Positions 1-6,470 of a stretch of DNA of 11,504 bases are shown one piece after another (position 1 is the stretch's first letter; each line of letters starts with the position of its first letter). Under the pieces are notes generated by a model, which saw only the letters and a program-made list of their open reading frames with translations, did not search any database and was not told the origin of the DNA. A program made the position numbers and the translations under genes. This DNA is from Hyphochytrium catenoides (taxonomy: Eukaryota; Sar; Hyphochytriomycetes; Hyphochytriales; Hyphochytriaceae): contig FLMG01000155.1 of NCBI GenBank assembly GCA_900088475.1, positions 8,152 through 19,655 on the forward strand, given 5' to 3'.

Positions 1-170
1 ACTCACTCTCTCTCTCTCTGTGTCTCTCTCTCTCTCTTCCTCCCTCACTCTCTGTGTGACTCTGCCCTCACTCTCTCTCTTTCTCTCTCTCTCTATTTTT
101 CTCTGTCTCTCTCTGTCTCTCTCCTCTATCTTTCTCTCTCCTCTATCTTTCTCTCACGTCTTTCTTTACA
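1..170. repeat. CT-rich low-complexity tract
   Basis: Almost pure pyrimidine on the + strand, made of (CT)n broken by short GT, ATTTTT and CTCTATCTTT units. The unit CTCTATCTTTCTCTC is repeated around 122-155. No coding frame is credible; open frames here reflect only the lack of stop codons in the repeat. It begins at the window edge, so its full length is unknown. Confidence 0.9.
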
Positions 171-279
171 TCTCATGATAACAGTCACTGCAGCTTGTCA
201 CTGCCGCTCTCCCTTGTCCTTTTCCCCTCTCCCAATAAATGAGCGAGGAGCTTCTGATTCTTCTCAACGGACAGTTTTG

Positions 280-576
280 GGGAGACACAGAGAGAGAGGG
301 AGAGAGACAGACAGAGAAAGAGAAGGGCCCCAAAGAGAGCCAGCACCAACAAGGAAGAGAGGCTGGAGGAACGATCGCCCGAGAGAGAGAAGAGGCAACG
401 CAAAGGAACCACCGGAAAACTGGTTCAGCAGAAGAGAGTGAAATGTTTGGAGAGAGCGAGAGAGACAGAGAGAGCGACAGGGGACATATCTTTCACAAGT
501 TTGATAATCTGATGATAGTTCTATTCGACCGAAGCCCTAAGCACGAGAAGCCTAAGAAGAGGGAGGGAGAGAGCGA

Positions 577-626
<50 letters not shown>

Positions 627-905
627 AGTTTTTTTTATAGAGGGAAAGGGGCGGAGAAGCAGTTAGACGACCGACAGAAGAACATAACAAAAGAAAGACA
701 GCAGAAGACGAAAAGAGAAAAAGAAGAGAAGAGAAGAACAAAGGGAGAAAAAGAGAGACAAGAAAAGAGAGAGAGAGAGAAAGAGAAGAGAGACGACCTA
801 GAAGATGAGCGAGACGCCATTGCGGTCAAGTGAGAAGAACAGAGAGGAGAAGAAGCGAGAGAAGAAACGAGAGAGAACGCGATGAGAAAGAGGCAAAGGC
901 AAAGG
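280..905. repeat. GA-rich purine tract with a pure (GA)18 and a GC-alternating core
   Basis: Strongly purine-biased + strand, opposite in sense to the CT tract at 1-170. The purest part is (GA)n at 587-622, directly preceded by an 11-base GC alternation at 577-587 and followed by a T8 run near 629-636. 671-800 is again nearly all A and G. It lies just downstream of the large minus-strand gene ending at 980. Open frames in it encode only Arg-Glu or Ser-Leu repeats and are repeat artefacts. No gene seen in 1-979. Confidence 0.85.
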
Positions 906-979
906 AAGAAGAAGGCCGATCTTCTCTTCCACGTTGACGAATCTAATAATAAGGAATGTTTTCCTCTCTTCTTCTTCTT

Positions 980-3712
980 CTATGGATCCATAACGCGCTG
1001 CGCCTTGGCCTGGGTGGCCGACGCTGTGTCCCATACATAACCTGTGACCGTCAGCAGCGCCACCCACAGGGTAAACATCGCCACGTCCCCAAAGACCTCT
1101 TCCACATCATGCCCCACGCGGGTCAATTCCTCTCTACTGGGCATCCCACAGTCAAGCAGCGTGGTCTGCATGAGGCTGGGAGAGACATCCTCGAAGCGTT
1201 GCAGCCAGAACAGTCGTTCCCTTCCCGTCAGATCGTCCCATTCAACGCTAGAAGTGATGTGCGCCGCATTCTTTGTAGGGTCAACAATGTCTAGCCTCAT
1301 GGACGTTGGAGAGACCCACAGCGTGTGGCTGGCATTCGCGACATAGCCCCAGTTCCAGTCACATCTCGTGACGAATGGGAAGCCTTGCCAGCCGGTGATC
1401 CATCGCTGTTGGGCCAGCGGATGACTGAGTAGAGACTGGCCATGGAAGATAGAGTCGTCTGTGTCATGATAGAGTTCGTCAGCCGCTGTAGACGAGGATA
1501 AGGAAGAAGAAGATTGCTCTGTGTCCTTGGTTGTCGAGGAAGAATTCCTTGGCCGCCGCCTCTCTATCCAACCCAAGAGATCCATGAGAGTAGGCACGAC
1601 GTCCAGATTGGAGACAAGTCTCTCCCGGACGTTGAGTCTGAGGTTCTGCAGCCTGACGTCGTCCTCAGCGATAAGACCCTTGGGCAGGTGGAACCAGAGA
1701 GGGACAGAAAGAACCTCAGACGTCGGATGGGCAATGCGGGTCTTGGTCTTGCCGGGTGTCTCTCCATGGTCGGCCGTGAAGGCAATCAGCGTGTTGTCCA
1801 GCAGTCCTTCTTGCTCTAGATAGGTTATGATGCTCGCGGTCATGGCGTCAGTCAGGTTCAAAGAGTGCTGCGCTCTGGCTATCTCCACCTCGGTGTCGTC
1901 CACGGGCTCCCCATTGCTTCTCGTTGGCGCATGGAAGGTCTCTGTGCCAAAGAATGGAGAGTGAAGATTGTTGAAGATCACGAGCAAGAAGAAAGGCCGA
2001 TCCTGCTCTTGCTCTTCGTCATCATCATTATCCTCCTCGCTTCTTTCTTGTCCAGCAGCACAAGGAGGATCAACAAGCTGCTTCCTGGTGGCCGTTGGGG
2101 CACTCTTCTTTCTTGCTTCCTTATTGTCTTGGTCCTTCTTGGATCTATTACTGGCTGCTCTGTCTTCTCGCAGATGATCAAGCACGAGCTTCTCCGTGAT
2201 GCGATCGTCCATGCCCATATCGTTCACGGCCTTGGCTCGCAGCGTCGTCTTGGAGACAACGTGGTCGAATTGGTCAAAGATGTCATTGAGCTCATGCCAG
2301 GCGCCGTCATAGTGAGTATCATAGGAGGAGAACAGAGCGGTAGAGTAGTTGTGCTCCTTTGCTAGGCCAGCAAATGGTATGGCTTCGGCGAACCTTCTCT
2401 TCTTCTTAATAGTTGTAGAGGAATGCTGGGCGTCGTTAGGAGAGGAAACATACATTCCTGTTAAGACAGCAGGTGTGGCTGTGGCAGTGTTGCCTGAAGC
2501 AGCGCGCGCGTCTCTGACGTCAAAGTAAGCACTTTGACTGGATCCGTAGCCATCTCCGTCCTGACGATAAATGTTCTTGGTATAGAAGTGAGAGCTGAGC
2601 GGCTGGCCATCAGGAGCTTTGGCAAAGAAATTGCCTAGACTTTCGTTGAGAATAAAGATAACATTAGGCCTTTTCTTCTTCTTGCCCTTGCCACAGCCAT
2701 TACTCTTCTCCTCACCAACGTGAGAAGCAATCTCTTCTGCGGACAGCTGGGACGCCTTCATGATCTCAGACTTCTTCCGCTCTTCCGCCGTCAATCTAAA
2801 TGGGGAAGAGCCAGCAGACCTCTCCCACTCCTGCGGGGAAGAAGCCGTCCGATAATAATCATGGACGGCTCTGAGTGCGTTTGCAATAGGCGCGTAAGAG
2901 GTGCTAACAACAGCGGAGCGCAGGTAATGGGTCACCACGGCAGAAGCTAAGACGACGGGTAAAAGGTAGAGGCCGCGGCCCTTATTCCTTTGTCTCCTTC
3001 TTTTTCCTACGCACGGCGGACACCACGTTGGTGCTTCCCCTTTGGTCCTCAAAGTGACCTTGTTCTCCTTTCCAAGCTCAAGAAGCGTAGCTGCTTCTTC
3101 GCAGTCCGATGGTGATCTGCTCCTAGAAGCTTGTTCAATATCTTTAGCACTTGGGCTCTCATCAGACTGAAGCACTTGGTAGGATATCATCCTGGATTCT
3201 CGACTCTTCTTCCATCTCGACCATAGACTGACTGTAAGGCCGCCAAGACCCCCGCCATTTCGCCACCAGGCAGCAGCATTATATCCCACGAAAGCTTCTG
3301 AAGCTATTGAGAGGAGAAGGCATCGGATCACAAGGTTCTTGGTCTCAAGGCTGTACCCTCCACCATTGGAGAAACCTTCAGCGACAGCAAAAGAGATGAA
3401 AGGCCCGCTTAACCTGTCGCCAATGAGAGAGAACAAGCTCGTATCGATCGCGGCGATAAGAGCATGTCCGCCTAAGATAAGAATTGTAAGAAGATGCCAG
3501 ACAAAGCAAGATGATGGTTGCCACTGTCCGCTACGAGCAATCAACGTAAGCAGCAAGACGTTCTCGCACCACGCTGAGAGAAAGGCGGCCTGGTCAATAT
3601 GCTTCCATAAGATAGGCGTGAGGGCGACTGCAGGCAGGAGATTCCAGCAGATCAACCAGGCGAGTCTCTTACAAGGCCCATCATCCTTCTCAATCTCTGC
3701 ATGAGTCGACAT
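980..3712 (-). CDS. Membrane-bound alkaline phosphatase/sulfatase-superfamily enzyme, LtaS/EptA-like architecture
   Basis: 910 aa from the first in-frame ATG at 3712; stop TAG at 980. A TTG seven codons upstream is not needed. Hydrophobic helices lie near residues 17-36, 42-59, 70-89, 127-149 and 247-264. The 4-5 loop is rich in Lys/Arg, so it should be cytosolic and the catalytic domain (about 347-715) outside or lumenal. A sixth helix lies at 877-894. Visible motifs: RPNVIFILNESL (348-359, Glu357 as metal ligand), TATATPAVLTG (409-419), LHSP (His584), TADHGE (Asp648, His649) and VPLWFHLP (670-677). The Thr motif aligns with sulfatase CxPSRAxLLTG, with Thr409 at the Cys position and the Arg lost. 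This favours a transferase or phosphohydrolase over a formylglycine sulfatase. N-glycosylation sequons (Asn455, 619, 723, 793) fit an external domain. A Lys-rich then acidic insertion (520-571) and a Ser-rich stretch (724-743) are unusual. The substrate is unknown; transfer of a phospho-head group is inferred from architecture. Confidence 0.85.
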   Translation of the reverse strand: MSTHAEIEKDDGPCKRLAWLICWNLLPAVALTPILWKHIDQAAFLSAWCENVLLLTLIARSGQWQPSSCFVWHLLTILILGGHALIAAIDTSLFSLIGDRLSGPFISFAVAEGFSNGGGYSLETKNLVIRCLLLSIASEAFVGYNAAAWWRNGGGLGGLTVSLWSRWKKSRESRMISYQVLQSDESPSAKDIEQASRSRSPSDCEEAATLLELGKENKVTLRTKGEAPTWCPPCVGKRRRQRNKGRGLYLLPVVLASAVVTHYLRSAVVSTSYAPIANALRAVHDYYRTASSPQEWERSAGSSPFRLTAEERKKSEIMKASQLSAEEIASHVGEEKSNGCGKGKKKKRPNVIFILNESLGNFFAKAPDGQPLSSHFYTKNIYRQDGDGYGSSQSAYFDVRDARAASGNTATATPAVLTGMYVSSPNDAQHSSTTIKKKRRFAEAIPFAGLAKEHNYSTALFSSYDTHYDGAWHELNDIFDQFDHVVSKTTLRAKAVNDMGMDDRITEKLVLDHLREDRAASNRSKKDQDNKEARKKSAPTATRKQLVDPPCAAGQERSEEDNDDDEEQEQDRPFFLLVIFNNLHSPFFGTETFHAPTRSNGEPVDDTEVEIARAQHSLNLTDAMTASIITYLEQEGLLDNTLIAFTADHGETPGKTKTRIAHPTSEVLSVPLWFHLPKGLIAEDDVRLQNLRLNVRERLVSNLDVVPTLMDLLGWIERRRPRNSSSTTKDTEQSSSSLSSSTAADELYHDTDDSIFHGQSLLSHPLAQQRWITGWQGFPFVTRCDWNWGYVANASHTLWVSPTSMRLDIVDPTKNAAHITSSVEWDDLTGRERLFWLQRFEDVSPSLMQTTLLDCGMPSREELTRVGHDVEEVFGDVAMFTLWVALLTVTGYVWDTASATQAKAQRVMDP

Positions 3713-3737
3713 CGTTGTCCATACCCTCGACAAGCAT
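3690..3737 (-). promoter_or_regulatory. Upstream ORF overlapping the start of the 910-aa gene
   Basis: An ATG at 3737 opens a 15-codon frame ending in TGA at 3690-3692. It runs out of frame across the main ATG at 3712. If the transcript starts upstream of 3737, scanning ribosomes would meet this ATG first, which would lower translation of the main frame. If transcription starts between 3737 and 3712 it has no role. Confidence 0.35.
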
Positions 3738-3743
3738 AGACAG

Positions 3744-3770
3744 TTACAGAGGCTGCAGATCCATCATCAT
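3744..3770 (-). promoter_or_regulatory. Short upstream ORF, MMMDLQPL
   Basis: Three consecutive ATG codons (3770-3762) start an 8-residue frame, ending in TAA at 3744-3746, 32 bases before the main ATG at 3712. It is in a typical position for a leader-type upstream ORF. Whether it is transcribed is not visible from the sequence. Confidence 0.35.
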
Positions 3771-3845
3771 CTTCCCATTGAAAGGGTAATGGTCCTTGTT
3801 GCAGATGTGATGACCCCAGTACTGCAGAGATAGATGAACTATCAT

Positions 3846-3914
3846 TCACAAGGGCGCTTGGTGCCGTGGATTTGAGTGCATCCGCGCCAGGAATGAGCGC
3901 CAGTTCCCCCACAT
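3846..3914 (-). promoter_or_regulatory. Upstream ORF of 22 codons
   Basis: ATG at 3914, TGA at 3846-3848, in the presumed 5' leader of the 910-aa gene. It is the farthest upstream of three small frames that precede the main start. It may be chance: a random leader of 200 bases carries several ATGs. Confidence 0.25.
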
Positions 3915-4032
3915 GCACTCTTGATGGATCTTCCTTCTCAGACCCGCTGGTGTGTCCTCCTGAGGACTAAGACGTACCCTTATGGGCTTCTCTACCTCGT
4001 GCACCCTTGGAAAGACCTTGACATGGCGGCTG

Positions 4033-4170
4033 GAGAGAGAGAGAGAGAGACAGCACCAGGAGAACGGAGATCTTCCCTGCTAGTGCGAGGAAGGAAGAGA
4101 AGAGAGGAGGATGACACCAGCAGATGCACAGAGAGAGAGAGAGAGAGAGACGGAGAGAGACGGGGAGAGA

Positions 4171-4204
<34 letters not shown>
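4033..4204. repeat. (GA)n microsatellites upstream of the 910-aa gene
   Basis: Pure (GA)9 at 4033-4050 and a longer interrupted tract at 4131-4204. In the coding sense of the minus-strand gene these are (TC)n tracts lying 320-490 bases before its ATG, where a CT-rich promoter element or a polypyrimidine leader tract could act. No TATA box is evident. The surrounding 3715-4490 holds only repeat-driven open frames and no recognisable gene. Confidence 0.85.
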
Positions 4205-4207
<3 letters not shown>

Positions 4208-4506
4208 AGAGGATGAGGAAGAAGAAGTGGCCAGGCGAGGTCGGATCATCATCAGTCCACGGTCTGAGTGCGTGCCCTTGCTGCCACAATGAGAAGGAAA
4301 GGAGAAGGTCCTACCTGTCACTCTTAGGCCGCAGGACAGACTCTTCCAGGTTGTGGACATCATCCTGCCATCATCACAATCATCAGGGAAGGACTGAAGA
4401 GTAGTCAATAAAAATAGGCCTGTCCTTCTTTTTCCCTGTAGAAAGTTAGCGGTCTTCAAAAAGTTTACACGGACTAGAAAGCCTATTATCAGGTGATAAT
4501 AAAGGG

Positions 4507-4800
4507 GAAACATCAACAAAGGTGCTCCTTAGCAGCAAATACTTCGTCCACCACAGATGTAGCGACCCCTCCTACCTTTGTCCTGTGTTTTTGGTCAATA
4601 TGGTTTAGAACGACATGTAGAACGACCTATTTTAATGATGCTATTCTACTTTTGCAGTATATTATCATTGGGAAGGTAGACCAATGTTAACGAGTAACTA
4701 TGAGTGGCCCCGGATGGGCCTATTAAGGCAAGAAGATGGGATGTCACAAGGATGCCCCTCAATCTTATTTAGGTTCAGGGGGACCTAATCAGGTCCAAAG
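4507..4800 (+). repeat. Diverged direct repeat, copy A
   Basis: Copy A of a two-copy repeat, starting GAAACATCAA (4507) and ending AGGTCCAAAG (4791-4800). Blocks shared with copy B in the same order: AGCAAATACTT (from 4533), CCTGTGTTTTTGGTC (from 4582), paired GAACGAC motifs (from about 4608), CAGTATATTATCA (from 4655), GGAAGGTAGA (4671-4680), AAGGCAAGAA (4725-4734) and CCCCTCAATC. By eye most aligned positions agree. Neither copy holds a long frame. I do not recognise the family. Confidence 0.75.
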
Positions 4801-4830
4801 CTCCATCCAGGCGAAACATCAATAAAAGGA

Positions 4831-5150
4831 GAAACATCAAAAATAGTCCACCTAGGAACTACCAGCAAATACTTTTATTATTCGGTGTTTCCTTCTTCTA
4901 ACCGATGAGCCACCCCACCTACCCTTGGCCTGTGTTTTTGGTCGACAGGGTTTAAAACGACAACTAGAACGACCTCATTATTCCACAATCGGTTCTATTT
5001 TTTCAGTATATTATCACAAGGAAGGTAGAACAGTGTTGTTCATTAGTACTAATGGCCCTTAGATGGGTCTATCAAGGCAAGAAAGATGGGACTAACTATC
5101 ACAAGGGTCCCCCTCAATCGTAGGCTCAAGGGGGCTATTCAGGTCCAAAG
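4831..5150 (+). repeat. Diverged direct repeat, copy B
   Basis: Second copy, offset about 330 bases from copy A at its left side and 350 at its right. The growth comes mostly from extra bases near 4875-4910. It begins GAAACATCAA at 4831, preceded by another GAAACATCAA at 4813, an 18-base tandem step at the join. It ends in the same AGGTCCAAAG (5141-5150). Both copies face the same way, as expected for tandem duplication or two nearby insertions of one element. No target-site duplication or terminal inverted repeat is evident. Confidence 0.75.
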
Positions 5151-5860
5151 GTACTTGGTACCATAAACCCCTTTGTGGAGGTAACTTGGGCCTTAGTAAT
5201 ACATGTAGAATGGCATATTACACAAATAATACCGGTGGTAGGTGGTAGTAATAGAGATCAGATCCACCCCTGTTAGGACTCTGGAACCGTCTAGACTGCA
5301 GAATCGCCAAATTGATACTTTGGCTATTGAACCCAGTCCACCCTTCACCCTCCCACTCCAGCTTGATTACTGTTACTCAAAAGTACTGTCGATTAGCCAA
5401 AAAGGAGATTACTGAGGGGAAAATAGAGGGGCCACAGGGACGGTTAGGGTTAGCTGTTGTTGAAGGAAAAATAATAAAGTGGTGTAGTGCCAATAATGGA
5501 GGGCTATGGCCTTTATTATTGTTTAGGCCATTATTTCCTAGAATGGCTAGTTGACGGAACGAGCGTCCCTTACGAGTAGGACCTGAGAGAACCTCAGTTT
5601 GGTTCAAGAAATTGTCAAAACAGTCATAAAATTCGTCGATAAATGAAAGTATTGTCCAGTCAGAAATAGTTCTAATAAATATGTAATAATTAAATGATCA
5701 ATTTTTTGGTCATCTTCCCTTCTAGAAGTATTAACCTTCCTTTATTTACTAGTTATCAAAATACATTGTGAAGGGTGAAGGGTTGCCTGAATAAAACGGT
5801 CTGACAAGCAAAATATCTTTCCCTTTCCGGACTTCTCATTCATTGAAAACGGCCGTCCTC
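5151..5860. other. A+T-rich intergenic stretch without a recognisable gene
   Basis: Base composition is clearly more A+T-rich than the coding regions, most of all at 5625-5770. The open frames (for example 5312-5554 +) show no family motif or convincing composition. Around 5200-5220 the string ACATGTAGAA resembles part of repeat copy A (ACATGTAGAACGACC), perhaps a third decayed fragment. An imperfect hairpin lies at 5492-5535. Confidence 0.6.
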
Positions 5861-5869
5861 CTTCCCCCG

Positions 5870-6231
5870 GTGGTCCACCTCTTCTTCCCAACATCATCTC
5901 TTCTCTTCCCATCTCTTCCCTTCCAGAAGACGGGCTCCAGCTGATGAAGGGAAGTTATTACTTCGAACCTACCTAGAGGCTAGGGTTAGCTTCTCATCTC
6001 GTGGCAGCAGGCCGTCGCGCTCAGGGCGGTTGTTGCCTCCCTCACAACGGCCGTTCGGGGTGCCTGAAGGTTGCAAGAACGGGCTAGCTCCTCCTCCTCG
6101 TCCTCCTCACCTCACCTCACAGCGGGTGCGGGCGGGCGCTCGGGCTGATTGTCGGTTGCAGCGACCGCAGCAGCAGTAGCTCCTCCTGGAAGAAGCGGTT
6201 GTCGCTCTTGCAGCAGGATGCTGGTCTCAAA
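5870..6231 (+). promoter_or_regulatory. CT-rich 5' flank of the membrane-protein gene
   Basis: Pyrimidine-rich leader-like sequence at 5875-5926 ends in a good splice-acceptor pattern (CTCTTCCCTTCCAG, AG at 5925-5926). It is followed by TAGGGTTAGC (5981-5990) and by CTC-rich and GC-rich sequence to 6140. This looks like promoter or 5' leader for the plus-strand gene. No TATA box is apparent, and the transcription start cannot be placed. Confidence 0.4.
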
Positions 6232-6470
6232 ATGATGGTGCAGCGGGCTGTAATTACCGCTAGCAATGATCCTCTCCTTTTTTTGGCCGTGGTCTCTTTA
6301 ACAACAGGTGTCACTCTGCGTCGCGCTCCTCAGTCAGCAAAAAGGTCCCGCTCAACGATCTGCTGGGGTACTTAGTAGCTCTTTCAGCGATAGTTCTCTT
6401 TCTAGTTGGTCGCCTTCATCATAGAGTGCTTCTCTCCACGACGGTACTTCTCCAGTTGGTCTATCTGATA
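6232..6470 (+). other. Probable N-terminal coding extension of the membrane-protein gene, with a frame break
   Basis: Going upstream from ATG 6471, the frame stays open to 6270 but has no ATG. It encodes two strongly hydrophobic segments, LLGYLVALSAIVLFLVG and VLLSTTVLLQLVYLIM. In the next frame an ATG pair at 6232/6235 in fair start context opens a coding-like peptide with a hydrophobic stretch DPLLFLAVVSLTTGV, reaching the A5 run at 6339-6343. One extra base there would join the two frames into a protein of about 530 aa. Explanations: a lost A in the run (assembly error or real mutation), ribosomal or transcriptional slippage, a 26-base GT-AG intron (6308-6333, also frame-correct), or a more distant first exon with its acceptor near 6307 or 6333. 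That it codes is inferred from hydrophobic pattern and openness, not homology. Confidence 0.45.

Noticed and set aside
175-829. Several open frames of 64-133 codons on both strands
   Set aside because: They are Arg/Glu/Ser/Leu repeats produced by (GA)n/(CT)n DNA, which lacks stop codons; no domain and no normal composition.
1514-2365. Plus-strand open frames of 100-166 codons
   Set aside because: They lie antisense inside the 910-aa gene, whose catalytic motifs prove the minus-strand frame.
3713-3733. TTG start seven codons upstream of ATG 3712
   Set aside because: Non-ATG starts are rare in eukaryotes and ATG 3712 gives a normal cytosolic N-terminus before helix 1.
3652-3918. 88-codon minus-strand frame as a first exon of the 910-aa gene
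   Set aside because: Its only start is GTG, and the candidate 51-base intron (GTAACT...GCAG) does not restore the correct frame.
3921-4404. Plus-strand frames rich in Arg-Glu
   Set aside because: Product of the (GA)n microsatellites.
3992-4519. 175-codon minus-strand frame
   Set aside because: A long part is Ser-Leu repeat from (CT)n and the rest shows no motif; it starts with TTG.
5312-5607. Overlapping open frames of 76-80 codons on both strands
   Set aside because: No motif, A+T-rich intergenic setting, and length expected by chance.
6426-6470. GTG 6426 as the start of the membrane-protein gene
   Set aside because: Reflects a bacterial start rule; the frame is open well before it, so it is neither the first codon nor a likely eukaryotic start.
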